From assembly GCF_018524365.1 (NCBI RefSeq), contig NZ_JAEKFT010000005.1:1-64000 (forward strand): 64,000 nt of DNA, read 5' to 3'. A program made the translations under genes and the position numbers. The DNA is from Denitromonas iodatirespirans (lineage in GTDB: Bacteria > Pseudomonadota > Gammaproteobacteria > Burkholderiales > Rhodocyclaceae). Each line of letters begins with the position of its first letter. The first letter of the stretch is position 1. This document shows positions 1 to 10,513 of the stretch, piece after piece. The notes beneath the pieces are model-generated. The model made no database searches, was not told the DNA's origin, and worked only from the letters and a program-made list of their open reading frames with translations.

Positions 1-414
1 GGTGTTCCACCAGCGTCTTTCCCATCTGTTGCCCAAAAGACGAGAGTGGACGGGATTTTTACGCTGTGCACAAGTCCTTTGTTGTTCGAGGACTCAGAAA
101 TATGCCAAATAGGTGCAATCGCCCTGGAACTGACCCTGGTACAAACCAAACGATAGTACTGAATTTGCTACTGGCACCAAGAACAAACTGTTTACACCTG
201 ACATTTACCAAACAACCAGAACACACATTTACGAAAGAGACTATGTGCTGCTACCACCAAATTAATTTAATTATTCAAAGATTCTGGCCGAGCGATGTAA
301 CGTGAAGTGGACGCCAAAGCGGAGAGTAAACGCGTTATACGACATTCGCATAGCGCGGCATACTCTGCTAAGCTGCTGATTCTTAATGCTGCCTTCCCGT
401 ACGGGTCTGCCATC
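1..414. other. Left edge, no recognisable gene
   Basis: This stretch is visibly richer in A and T than the rest of the window, especially around 250-290. I see no protein family in any frame. It lies upstream of the integron-type integrase, where an attI site and the integrase promoter would be expected, but I cannot identify either, nor an attC-like pair of RYYYAAC and GTTRRRY core sites. An in-frame GTG at 307 could add 36 residues to the integrase; the added sequence matches nothing in IntI proteins and is not counted. Confidence 0.5.
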
Positions 415-1422
415 ATGTCGGATAACACTTCCAATGCCTCCATCGCTTTCCAACCCCGCCTGCTTGATGTCGTCCGCGAACGCCTGCGCCTGAAGCACTA
501 CAGCATCCGCACCGAGAAGTCATATGTTGCGTGGATTAGACGATACATTCTGTTTCATGACAAGCGCCACCCTCGGGAGATGGGCAAACTCCACATCGAG
601 GCCTTCCTGACGGCGCTGGCGGTGGACCGCAACGTGGCAGCAGCCACGCAGAATCAGGCGCTGTCGGCCTTGCTGTTCCTGTATCGCGAGGTGCTCGAAT
701 TGCCGGCGCCCTGGCTGGACGATGTCGTGCGGGCGAAGCGTCCGGCTCGATTGCCGACCGTGCTCACCCGCGACGAGGTCGCGGCGATGATTCGCGAGAT
801 CGACGATTCCCAGATCCGTCTGATGGTCGGGTTGATGTACGGTGCCGGTCTGCGCCTGATGGAGATGGTCAGGCTGAGGGTCAAGGATGTGGAACTCTCG
901 CGGGGGGAGATTCTGGTCCGGGACGGCAAAGGCGCGAAGGACCGTGTCACCATGCTGCCACGCAGCCTGAACAAGGCTTTGTCGGCACAGATTGCGCACA
1001 CCAAGGCGGTTCATGAGTCCGATCTGGCATCGGGGGGCGGCCGCGTATGGCTACCGAATGCGCTGGCGGTGAAGTATCCCTCGGCGCCCAGCGCTTTCGG
1101 GTGGCAGTATGTTTTCCCGGCGGAGCGCTTGTCCGTCGATCCGCGAAGCGGCACCACGGGGCGTCATCACTTCGATGAAAAACGTCTCCAGCGGGCGGTC
1201 AAACGCGCCGTTGCTGCCGCCGGCATTCACAAACCTGCCACACCCCACACCTTGCGCCACTCCTTCGCCACCCATCTGTTGGAGTCCGGCTACGACATCC
1301 GCACGGTGCAGGAATTGCTGGGCCACGCCGATGTATCGACCACGATGATCTACACCCATGTGCTGAACAAGGGCGGGCGTGGCGTGGTCAGTCCGCTGGA
1401 CGGTCTGCATGCCGGAAAGTGA
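415..1422 (+). CDS. intI: Integron-type tyrosine recombinase IntI
   Basis: This 335-residue tyrosine recombinase would catalyse attI x attC cassette recombination. Family assignment rests on the IntI-specific insertion between the catalytic boxes (about residues 213-250, with [10 protein letters not shown] and [12 protein letters not shown]), which XerC/D lack. The catalytic set is visible: R147 (GAGLRLMEM), K172, H278 and R281 (TPHTLRHSF), H304 ([10 protein letters not shown]) and nucleophile Y313 (MIYTHVL). An N-terminal SAM-like core-binding domain covers about residues 12-100. The ATG at 415 was chosen because IntI similarity begins just after it. The gene appears intact. No cassette array or attC site was recognised beside it, so it may be a lone integrase or one end of an integron cut by the window edge. 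Confidence 0.9.
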   Translation: MSDNTSNASIAFQPRLLDVVRERLRLKHYSIRTEKSYVAWIRRYILFHDKRHPREMGKLHIEAFLTALAVDRNVAAATQNQALSALLFLYREVLELPAPWLDDVVRAKRPARLPTVLTRDEVAAMIREIDDSQIRLMVGLMYGAGLRLMEMVRLRVKDVELSRGEILVRDGKGAKDRVTMLPRSLNKALSAQIAHTKAVHESDLASGGGRVWLPNALAVKYPSAPSAFGWQYVFPAERLSVDPRSGTTGRHHFDEKRLQRAVKRAVAAAGIHKPATPHTLRHSFATHLLESGYDIRTVQELLGHADVSTTMIYTHVLNKGGRGVVSPLDGLHAGK

Positions 1423-1702
1423 ATGATCCAGAAACCGCAGTTGACCGCTTGTGCCCATGGGCAAGGTATTGAACATGCTAACCTTTCCGGTTTCGTGGCC
1501 GATCACCTGGCGGGTGACAGCGCTACGCACCCGATTGCGCGCCTGGCACGCCGCCTGACAGCGTTGCTCCTCCTTACAGCGTGCAGGCTGTGCGTCGTCG
1601 CGCCTTGCCAGCCAGCCCGCCAGCCGCACACTCGGGCGCGTCCAACTACGGTTTCTAGGATGATTGGATGGGGCGGGTGGCTGGAATTCCGCCGTTGCAA
1701 AA

Positions 1703-1728
1703 AGACTATAAAAAGTCTAAATTCAGAC
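1703..1728. promoter_or_regulatory. Overlapping dyads upstream of the toxin-antitoxin pair
   Basis: Two overlapping inverted repeats sit 24 bases upstream of the antitoxin start: AGACT-N6-AGTCT at 1703-1718 and GTCT-N6-AGAC at 1715-1728, with A/T-rich spacers that could hold the promoter -10. Phd-type antitoxins usually bind such operators and repress their own operon. The rest of 1423-1702 shows no recognisable gene and no clear attC. Confidence 0.5.
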
Positions 1729-1751
1729 CACTTTGTCCTGAGGCGAACGAC

Positions 1752-2027
1752 ATGCGCTACTCCTCCCAAGTCAAACCCATCAGTTACCTGAAAGCCCATG
1801 CCGCCGAGGTGTTGTCGCATCTGGCCGATCGGCGCGAGCCTTTGGTCATCACTCAGAACGGCGAAGCGAAGGCCGTGCTCCAGGACGTGACCAGCTATGA
1901 GCAGACGCAGGAAACACTGGCTTTGTTGAAGATATTGGCGCTGGGCCAACAGGATATTGACGCGGGGCGTGTCAAACCAATTTCGGATGTCGTCGGGCGC
2001 TTGCGGGCGAAGCGCACCTCGGTCTGA
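1752..2027 (+). CDS. Phd/YefM-type antitoxin
   Basis: A 91-residue antitoxin of the Phd/YefM (type II) superfamily. The N-terminal DNA-binding fold is recognisable in RYSSQVKPISYLKAHAAEVL followed by REPLVITQNGEAKAVLQD, the hallmark of the family. The C-terminal half is the toxin-wrapping segment. The ATG at 1752 is where Phd similarity begins. Its TGA stop overlaps the toxin's ATG (TGATG at 2025-2029), so the two are translationally coupled. The dyads just upstream fit autoregulation. It lies directly downstream of, and in the same direction as, the integron integrase; toxin-antitoxin pairs are common integron cargo. Confidence 0.85.
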   Translation: MRYSSQVKPISYLKAHAAEVLSHLADRREPLVITQNGEAKAVLQDVTSYEQTQETLALLKILALGQQDIDAGRVKPISDVVGRLRAKRTSV

Positions 2028-2368
2028 TGCCCAGCAGAATCCCCGAATACGAAGTGGTGCTGACGGCAGGCGCCGAGCAGGATCTGGAGTCAATTTACGA
2101 CACCATCGCCGAGTTCGATTGCGCCGCGAACGCGAATTATGTGCTCGACCAATTGATGGCTGCAGCGGACAGTCTGGCGAAGTTCCCCGAACGTGGCAGC
2201 TTTCCGAAGGAGCTTGCCGAACTCGGCATCAAGGAATTCCGTCAGACTCTGTTCAAGCCCTATCGGGTGATTTATCGGGTCATCGATACGCGGGTGGTCA
2301 TCTACCTGATTGCCGATGGGCGACGTGACATGCAGTCGTTGCTGGCGCGACGGCTGCTTGGTGCGTGA
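2027..2368 (+). CDS. RelE/ParE-family toxin
   Basis: A 113-residue toxin of the RelE/ParE superfamily. Typical features are the N-terminal helical AGAEQDLESIYDTIAEFD segment, the central helix with NYVLDQLMAAADSLAKFPERG, and the C-terminal strands KPYRVIYRVIDTRVVIYLIADGRRD. RelE members cleave mRNA on the ribosome and ParE members poison gyrase; the sequence alone does not decide between them, although the partner is Phd-like. The start overlaps the antitoxin stop by one base. Length matches the family, so the module looks intact. Confidence 0.85.
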   Translation: MPSRIPEYEVVLTAGAEQDLESIYDTIAEFDCAANANYVLDQLMAAADSLAKFPERGSFPKELAELGIKEFRQTLFKPYRVIYRVIDTRVVIYLIADGRRDMQSLLARRLLGA

Positions 2369-2432
2369 GTGAGTGTCGCCGGGGCTGACTGATGAAGCCC
2401 CACATTCGGCCTTACAGATTGCACCGCTGCGT

Positions 2433-2454
2433 GTTGGGCTTCGCTGCGCTCAAC
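2433..2454. repeat. REP-like hairpin
   Basis: GTTGGGC (2433-2439) pairs with GCTCAAC (2448-2454), with one G-T wobble and an 8-base loop. It lies in the 249-base gap between the convergent toxin and clpB genes and resembles short palindromic repeats scattered in proteobacterial intergenic regions. A role as terminator or REP element is inferred. Confidence 0.4.
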
Positions 2455-2506
2455 CCACCCTACGTACTGCGCACCCGGCATTTCTCCGTAAGTGTTGCAT
2501 CGATGT

Positions 2507-2532
2507 GTCGGATGGCGCTGCGCTTATCCGAC
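2507..2532. repeat. REP-like hairpin
   Basis: A perfect GTCGGAT / ATCCGAC inverted repeat around a 12-base loop, between the convergent toxin gene and clpB. No T-run follows on either strand, so a REP-type element is more likely than a classical terminator. Confidence 0.4.
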
Positions 2533-2617
2533 TTACGTGTTCGTCCGGCCGACGATGCAGCATGGAAAACGGAGCCCCGCAGAACCCCGTTCAATTTGCG
2601 TATCCGCTCACTGAGCG

Positions 2618-5206
<2,589 letters not shown>

Positions 5207-5240
5207 GGGAGTCATCCTTGTCCGAAGAACTGTTGGACTC

Positions 5241-5270
5241 TATGTGGGGCGTGAAGGCGACAATTTCAAG
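5241..5270 (-). promoter_or_regulatory. Sigma32 (heat-shock) promoter of clpB
   Basis: On the minus strand CTTGAA (5265-5270) is followed after 15 bases by CCCCACATA (5241-5249). This matches the RpoH consensus (CTTGAA, then CCCCATnT after 11-16 bases) and lies about 35 bases upstream of the clpB start. ClpB is a classic RpoH target. Confidence 0.7.
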
Positions 5271-5482
5271 CACGCCGGACGCATCCGCCCGGTATGTGTT
5301 GCTGCAATGCATCAAACATCCGTTTGAACTGAAAATTAACTGATCCAGCACAGTATTCCCGTCTCGATCAATGTGTTACCTTGGGTCGAGTGAGACGTCT
5401 GAGAACCGTGGAACGCGCGGGCTGCTACAGCGCAATACATTCAGTCGCCTCAACTTCCACCATGTGAGCGAGGAGAAACCAG

Positions 5483-6016
5483 ATGGCGATCAAACCCGAA
5501 CAACTCAACGAACTGCAGAAAAAGAATATCGAAGCGGCCATGCGGCTGGCCCAGATGTCGATCGAGAACTCGCAACGCATCATGGAGCTGCAGGTCCGCA
5601 CGGCCAAGACGCTGTTCGAAGACGGCGTCAGCAACGCCAAGGCGCTGACCACCACCAAGGACCCGCAGGATCTGCTGCGCCTGCGCACCGAATACGCCCA
5701 GGCCACCACCGAGCGCATGCTTGCCTGCGCCCGCGAAATCGCCGAAGTGGCTGCCCAGGCGCAGTCCGAAGTCGGCAAGATGGTCAGCGAGCAACTGGCC
5801 AGCGGTGGCAACGATGTGTTCGAAGCCATCAACAAGATGTTCACCGGCATGCCCATCACCGACCAGAACGCCATGGGCGCGGTGCAAGGTGCCATGGACA
5901 ATGCCCGCGCTGCTTTCGAGCAGATGACGCGTGCCTCGACCGAAGCCTTCCAGGCCTTCACCCAGGTCGGCAACGCCGGTCAGCCGGCCAAGCGCGCGCC
6001 GGCTCGCCGCCGCTAA
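5483..6016 (+). CDS. phaP: Phasin family protein (PHA granule-associated)
   Basis: A 177-residue, largely alpha-helical phasin that coats polyhydroxyalkanoate granules. The family signature is visible: KPEQLNELQKKNIEAAMRLA near the N-terminus, then amphipathic helices with ENSQRIMELQVRTAKTLFED and MTRASTEAFQAFTQVGNAG, and a basic C-terminal tail (AKRAPARRR). There is no signal peptide. A GAGGAG site precedes the ATG. It is transcribed alone, with clpB diverging upstream and a strong terminator downstream. The gene implies PHA storage, although no PHA synthase lies in this window. Confidence 0.9.
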   Translation: MAIKPEQLNELQKKNIEAAMRLAQMSIENSQRIMELQVRTAKTLFEDGVSNAKALTTTKDPQDLLRLRTEYAQATTERMLACAREIAEVAAQAQSEVGKMVSEQLASGGNDVFEAINKMFTGMPITDQNAMGAVQGAMDNARAAFEQMTRASTEAFQAFTQVGNAGQPAKRAPARRR

Positions 6017-6043
6017 GCAACACCCGCTCTACCCCGAGCATGA

Positions 6044-6071
6044 AAACGGCGTCCTCTCGAGGACGCCGTTT
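6044..6071. terminator. Bidirectional terminator, phasin / moaE
   Basis: A perfect 12-bp stem AAACGGCGTCCT / AGGACGCCGTTT with a CTCG tetraloop lies between the convergent phasin and moaE genes. Confidence 0.85.
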
Positions 6072-6100
6072 CTCGTCATGGCCGCCCTCGCCGCCCGGCC

Positions 6101-6562
6101 TCAGCGCCGCGACTCGACATCCAGCCAGCGCGCCGCCGCGTCGTCGTCGGTATCGCGGGCGTCGACCCAGCGCGCGCCTTCCGGCGTCTCTTCCTTTTTC
6201 CAGAACGGCGCCCGCGTCTTGAGAAAATCCATGATGAACTCGCAGGCGGCAAAGGCTTCGCCGCGATGCTGGCCGGCGACGCCGACAAACACGATCTGAT
6301 CGCCCGGCACCAAGGGGCCGACCCGGTGGATCACCCGCACCGCGAGCAATGCCCAGCGTGTCTTGGCCTCGGCGACGATGTCTGCCAGCGACTGTTCGGT
6401 CATGCCCGGATAGTGCTCCAGCGTCATGCTGTGCACGCCGTCCGAGGCCCCGCGCACCAAGCCGACGAAGGTCGCCACCGCGCCCACATCGGTCCGCCCG
6501 GCCGACAGCGCCCGCGTTTCGGCGCCGACATCGAAATCGTCTTCCTGCACCCGGACTTCCAT
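6101..6562 (-). CDS. moaE: Molybdopterin synthase catalytic subunit MoaE
   Basis: The 153-residue large subunit of molybdopterin synthase, which with MoaD inserts two sulfurs into cyclic pyranopterin monophosphate. Visible family features are VATFVGLVRG near the N-terminus, the MTLEHYPGMTEQSL segment, HRVGPLVPGDQIVFV, and the lysine-bearing active-site segment RAPFWKKEE. It is the last gene of mobB-moeA-moaD-moaE, four bases after moaD, so the two subunits are probably made together. Confidence 0.95.
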   Translation of the reverse strand: MEVRVQEDDFDVGAETRALSAGRTDVGAVATFVGLVRGASDGVHSMTLEHYPGMTEQSLADIVAEAKTRWALLAVRVIHRVGPLVPGDQIVFVGVAGQHRGEAFAACEFIMDFLKTRAPFWKKEETPEGARWVDARDTDDDAAARWLDVESRR

Positions 6563-6566
6563 CGCC

Positions 6567-6821
6567 TCAGCCTCCCGTCACCGGTGGGAAAAACGCCACT
6601 TCGTCGCCCCCTTGCAGGGCCGCCTCGTCGCGCGCCATCTGCTGGTTGACCGCCGCCCGCACATTGTTGCCCGGCGCCAAGCGCGACCACACGTCGCCGC
6701 GTTCGCACAGGTAGTGGCGCAAGGCCCCGACCGTGCCGATCTCGTCGGGCAGCGCCAGCACTTCCCGGCTCTGCCCCAGGGCCTCGCGGAGGCTGGCGAA
6801 ATAGAGAATGGTCAGTGTCAT
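6567..6821 (-). CDS. moaD: Molybdopterin synthase sulfur carrier MoaD
   Basis: An 84-residue ubiquitin-fold sulfur carrier ending in the required Gly-Gly (PPVTGG), which is adenylated by MoeB and thiocarboxylated. The N-terminal strand TLTILYFASLREALG and the NNVRAAVNQQMA segment are typical. It lies between moeA (8 bases) and moaE (4 bases). Confidence 0.95.
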   Translation of the reverse strand: MTLTILYFASLREALGQSREVLALPDEIGTVGALRHYLCERGDVWSRLAPGNNVRAAVNQQMARDEAALQGGDEVAFFPPVTGG

Positions 6822-6828
6822 GGTGCAA

Positions 6829-8028
6829 TCAATCCAGCAAATCGGAGAAAGGATAGTAGGCCACGGTCTGCCCGCGCCGGATCGGCTCGCTCGGCGGCAC
6901 TTCGGTCAGGCCGTCGGCCCACACCGTCGAGGTCAGCACGCCCGAGCCCTGGTTGTCGAACAGCGCCAACCCGCCCTCGGCGTTGACCTGCACGCGCAGG
7001 AACTCGCGGCGCTTGATCGGTTTGAGCCAGTCGAAATCGGCACGCAGTTGCAGCGGCCGCGGCAGCACCTCACGCACGCCCTGGCATTTGAGCAGGAAGG
7101 GGCGCACCAGCAGCAGGAAGGTGACGAAGGTCGACACCGGGTTGCCCGGCAAGCCGATGAAAGCCGCCTCGCCCACTCGCCCGTAGGCCAGCGGCTTGCC
7201 CGGTTTGATGGCGATGTTCCACAGATCCAGCGTGCCCTCGGCCTCGACCGCCGGTTTGACATGGTCCTCCTCGCCCACCGACACGCCGCCGGAGGTGATG
7301 ATCACGTCGTGCCCATGCGCCGCGGTGCGCAGCGCCTGGCGGGTGGCCTCGAGCGTATCGGGCACGATGCCCAGGTCGGTCACCTCGCAGCCCATGCCCT
7401 CGAGCAAGGCGTTGAGCACGAAGCGGTTGGAGTTGTAGATGGCCCCTTCGCGCAGCGGCTCGCCGGGCATCACCAACTCGTCGCCGGTGAAGAAGATGGC
7501 GACCTTGAGCCGGCGCACCACCGACAGCGCCGGGATGCCGATCGACGCCGCCAGGCCAAGTTCCTGCGCACGCAGGCGGGTGCCGGCAGTGAGCACCGCC
7601 TGGCCGACCGCGATGTCCTCACCGCGGCGACGGATCGAATCGCCGAGCTGCGGCACATGGTTGATGACGACCTCGTCGCCTTCGCGTTCGCACAGCTCCT
7701 GCATCACGATCGCGTCGGCGCCCGGCGGGATCGGCGCACCGGTGAAGATGCGCGCCACCGACCCGGCCGCCAGCGGGTGGCCGACCGCGCCGGCGGGGAT
7801 GCGTTGCGACACCGGCAGGCGCGTGCCGGCGGCCGGGATATCGGCGCAGCGCACGGCGTAGCCGTCCATGGCGGAGTTGTCGAGCGGCGGCACGTCGAAT
7901 TCGGATACCTGGTCGCCGGCCAGCACGCGGCCGCGCGCCTTGAGCGTGCTCACCAGCTCGGTGCCGGCCACCGGCCGGGCCTGGGCCAGCAGTTGCGTGC
8001 GTGCGTCTTCGAAGGTCAGAAGGCTCAT
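6829..8028 (-). CDS. moeA: Molybdopterin molybdenumtransferase MoeA
   Basis: A 399-residue MoeA that inserts molybdate into adenylated molybdopterin. Recognisable segments are the N-terminal MoeA domain with PPLDNSAMDGYAV, the IFTGAPIPPGADAIVMQE motif, the MoCF/MogA-like domain with TSGGVSVGEEDH, and PGKPLAYG followed by GLPGNPVS. The C-terminal domain IV is present. The ATG at 8028 overlaps the mobB stop by four bases (ATGA); a longer in-frame extension upstream has no MoeA similarity. Confidence 0.95.
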   Translation of the reverse strand: MSLLTFEDARTQLLAQARPVAGTELVSTLKARGRVLAGDQVSEFDVPPLDNSAMDGYAVRCADIPAAGTRLPVSQRIPAGAVGHPLAAGSVARIFTGAPIPPGADAIVMQELCEREGDEVVINHVPQLGDSIRRRGEDIAVGQAVLTAGTRLRAQELGLAASIGIPALSVVRRLKVAIFFTGDELVMPGEPLREGAIYNSNRFVLNALLEGMGCEVTDLGIVPDTLEATRQALRTAAHGHDVIITSGGVSVGEEDHVKPAVEAEGTLDLWNIAIKPGKPLAYGRVGEAAFIGLPGNPVSTFVTFLLLVRPFLLKCQGVREVLPRPLQLRADFDWLKPIKRREFLRVQVNAEGGLALFDNQGSGVLTSTVWADGLTEVPPSEPIRRGQTVAYYPFSDLLD

Positions 8029-8528
8029 GCCTGGAAGTCTTCCATCGGGTAGTCGAGAATGAAATCGGTCACCGCCACCGGGTCGTTCACATCCAGCGTC
8101 GGCAGCGGCGTGTCGGTTGGCGCATCGGTGGCCACCGCCACCACATGCGGGTTGTCGGTCCACAGCGGCGGCTTGCCGTTGGCCGGGCGATAGACCTCGA
8201 CCTTGGGCACCGGCGCGGCCTTGAAGCCTTCGATAAGCACCAGGTCGCAGGGCGAGAGGATCGCCAGTTGCTGGTCGAGCGTCGGCTCGGGCGCACCGCG
8301 CAACTCGTGCATCAGCACCCAGCGCCCGCTCGAGAGCATCAGCACCTCCTCGGCGCCGGCCTCGCGGTGGCGCCAGGAGTCCTTGCCCGGGCGGTCGAGA
8401 TCGAAACCGTGGTGCGCATGCTTGATGACCGACACGGTCAGCCCGCGTGACTTGATCTCGGGGATCAGCTTTTCGATCAGCGTCGTCTTGCCCGAACCGG
8501 AGTAGCCGGCAATGCCAAAAACCTTCAA
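8025..8528 (-). CDS. mobB: Molybdopterin-guanine dinucleotide biosynthesis protein MobB
   Basis: A 167-residue P-loop GTPase-like accessory protein for guanine dinucleotide attachment to molybdopterin. Walker A is GYSGSGKTT at residues 8-16. The following KHAHHGFDLDRPGKDSWRHR and LVLIEGFK segments are characteristic of MobB. It is the first gene of the cofactor operon. No MobA lies in the window, so the operon is incomplete for MGD synthesis and the remaining genes must lie elsewhere. Confidence 0.94.
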   Translation of the reverse strand: MKVFGIAGYSGSGKTTLIEKLIPEIKSRGLTVSVIKHAHHGFDLDRPGKDSWRHREAGAEEVLMLSSGRWVLMHELRGAPEPTLDQQLAILSPCDLVLIEGFKAAPVPKVEVYRPANGKPPLWTDNPHVVAVATDAPTDTPLPTLDVNDPVAVTDFILDYPMEDFQA

Positions 8529-8559
8529 GGTGTCTTCCGCCTCTGTGGATTCGCGACTG

Positions 8560-8716
8560 AGAACTTGTGAATAAATCTACTGCGCGAGCCGATTGCTGCG
8601 TTGCTCACTCGCTCACTTCTCGCCTATCTATTTGATATGTCTCGTCGTTCGCTCGCGTAGTTGCCAAATGCGGCCTTGCACTCGGCCCTGCTCGCTACGA
8701 TTTCTTCACAAGTTCT
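8560..8716. repeat. 157-bp element with 18-bp inverted ends
   Basis: Within the 316-base gap upstream of mobB, AGAACTTGTGAATAAATC (8560-8577) and GATTTCTTCACAAGTTCT (8699-8716) are inverted repeats with one mismatch. The inside is free of recognisable coding sequence. The size and ends resemble a MITE or a large REP-type element; no target duplication is evident. The remainder of the gap shows nothing beyond the permease terminator at 8791-8816. Confidence 0.5.
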
Positions 8717-8790
8717 GAAGCCCCAAGGATACCCCGAAGGCCCGCGCCGCGCTTTCGATCTCGATCAAGATCCGCGCACGCGGAGGACGC

Positions 8791-8816
8791 AAAAACGCCC
8801 TCGCGACGAGGGCGTT
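8791..8816 (-). terminator. Terminator of the permease gene
   Basis: The stem AACGCCCTCG / CGAGGGCGTT has a 3-base loop and on the minus strand is followed by TTTTT, just downstream of the permease stop. Confidence 0.85.
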
Positions 8817-8844
8817 CGGCAACGCGGCCAAGCGGCTGCGACGA

Positions 8845-10269
8845 TCAGTTCGCCGGCAGCTTGCGGCCGTGGGCGTCGCCCGCTGCCACGTCGGCGGTAC
8901 TGTCGCCGAGAATGCTCAAGTCGTCCTTCTCGCGCGTACCGATGTGGTGCGAGCGCTCGATCAGGAAGTACAGCACCAGCCCGATCACCACCGCATACAC
9001 CGTCGATTTCGGGTCCGGCATGGCCAGCGTGACGGCCACGATGCCGGCGACGCCGCGCTCGGTCGAGGTCTTCAGCTCTTCCATGCCGACCATGATGCAG
9101 ATGTAGGCGGTCAGCACCAGCGTGAGCGAGAGCGCGATGGGCAGCACCGGCTTGAAGATGCTCACCAGCGGCAGCAGAAACAGCGCGATGAAACCGGTGA
9201 TCCAGAAGGTGCCGCCGCCCGAGTAGATGGAATCCATCGCCTTGCGGCCCAGCGCGTAGCGCTCGGCCACCGTGGCATGCGCCGCGGTCCACAAGGGGCC
9301 GGCCAGGCCGGGCCAGGGGGCGAAGAAGGCGTGGATGCCGTTGCGGATGGCGGTGACCAGGTGCACCCGGGTGATGCCTTCCTCGATCTTCTCGTCCCCA
9401 CGCAGGTGGTCGACCCGCTTGACCAGGGTGAAGCCGACCACGATGTCGCCGAAGGCGATCACGTAGGCGATGACGGCGGTCGGGATGGCCAGCATGAAGG
9501 TGCTCGCGTCGGGCATGCCGGTGCTGAACACCAGGTAGTCCCACATCAGCGCGAAGTCCGGCTGGGTGATGCCCCACTGCACGTCCGGCATCGGGTATTC
9601 GCCCACCGCCCAGCCGACCAGCATGGCGAGGATCATGCCCGGCACCATGCCGAAGTTGGAGATGCGCTTGGCCCACACGTTCTTCTCGACGATGTGCTTG
9701 AACGACAGCGAGAACAGCACATAGGCCGAGACGATGGCGCCGATGATCAGCGAGATCGGCGTGTTGTCGATGCGCCCGCCCACCTTCAGCTCGCCCATCA
9801 TCGCGGCGATGCCGGCGCCGATGATGATGCCGGACTTGAGCGAGTTGGGAATCACCGTCACCAGCCGGTTGCCCAGCCCGGTGATGCCCAGCACCAGGAA
9901 GATGATGAAGACCTCGATCTGCAGCGCGAACATCGCCTTGATCGCCTCGGGCCCGGGCTCGAAGCCTTGCAGGAAGAGGATCACCACCGGAATCGCCGGC
10001 GTGATCCACCCCGGCACCAGGGGCACGCCGAGCAGGGCCGGCAGCATGTAGCCGATGCCGGCAATCACGCAGAAGGCCAGCGCCGCCTCGTAGGGCATGC
10101 CGAGATACTTCTGCAGCAGCGGGATCATCGCCAGCCCGACCACGAACATGATCAGGCCCTGGATCATCTCGGGGTATTCCCAGCGGTAGTGCACGAACGG
10201 CAGGCGGATCTTGAACGGCCCCAGCGGCCAGTGAGGCTGTTCGGCCCCGTGTTTGCGTTGCATCAGCAC
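8845..10269 (-). CDS. SLC23/NCS2-type permease
   Basis: A polytopic inner-membrane protein of about 474 residues with roughly 12-14 hydrophobic segments, resembling solute carrier family 23 (NCS2) permeases, which import nucleobases or ascorbate-like substrates by proton symport. Segments such as PLVPGWITPAIPVVILF, NSLKSGIIIGAGIAA and VIAYVIAFGDIVVGFTLVKR fit the family. The substrate cannot be told from sequence. The start is placed at GTG 10269 because AGGAG lies 7 bases before it; ATG 10263 is an alternative with a 13-base gap. It lies downstream of an acyl-CoA ligase and a tiny membrane ORF, which could suggest an organic acid substrate, but that is speculative. Confidence 0.7.
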   Translation of the reverse strand: MLMQRKHGAEQPHWPLGPFKIRLPFVHYRWEYPEMIQGLIMFVVGLAMIPLLQKYLGMPYEAALAFCVIAGIGYMLPALLGVPLVPGWITPAIPVVILFLQGFEPGPEAIKAMFALQIEVFIIFLVLGITGLGNRLVTVIPNSLKSGIIIGAGIAAMMGELKVGGRIDNTPISLIIGAIVSAYVLFSLSFKHIVEKNVWAKRISNFGMVPGMILAMLVGWAVGEYPMPDVQWGITQPDFALMWDYLVFSTGMPDASTFMLAIPTAVIAYVIAFGDIVVGFTLVKRVDHLRGDEKIEEGITRVHLVTAIRNGIHAFFAPWPGLAGPLWTAAHATVAERYALGRKAMDSIYSGGGTFWITGFIALFLLPLVSIFKPVLPIALSLTLVLTAYICIMVGMEELKTSTERGVAGIVAVTLAMPDPKSTVYAVVIGLVLYFLIERSHHIGTREKDDLSILGDSTADVAAGDAHGRKLPAN

Positions 10270-10384
10270 AGTATGTCTCCTGGTTTTATTGAAGTTGTGC
10301 GGCGGACGCCCCGGGTGCCCGGATGGGCACCGGAGCAACCCGGACATGCCGGCCCCCATCATCTGCAGGGCCGGCCTCGCCGGC

Positions 10385-10513
10385 TCAGACGCGCAGCGCC
10401 GCGGGGGAATAGAGCATCAGCACCAGCGCGCAATAGAGCAGCACCGCCGCCGTGGTGCGCAGCAGGCTGCGCCCGGTGGGTGCCGGGCCGCACGGCGCCT
10501 CAAGAGATCGCAT
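10385..10513 (-). CDS. Putative 42-residue single-helix membrane protein
   Basis: A small frame starts inside the 3' end of the acyl-CoA ligase gene (ATG at 10513) and ends 116 bases before the permease start. After a short basic, Pro/Gly-rich head it has one strongly hydrophobic helix (about residues 22-36, with AAVLLYCALVLMLYSPAAL). Overlapping, co-directional position between two genes of an apparent operon favours expression, but I see no strong ribosome-binding site and cannot name a family. Confidence 0.35.
   Translation of the reverse strand: MRSLEAPCGPAPTGRSLLRTTAAVLLYCALVLMLYSPAALRV

Noticed and set aside
1423-1751. attC recombination site between intI and the antitoxin
   Set aside because: One GTCCAAC fits RYYYAAC (about 1639-1645) but no matching GTTRRRY partner with internal pairing was found.
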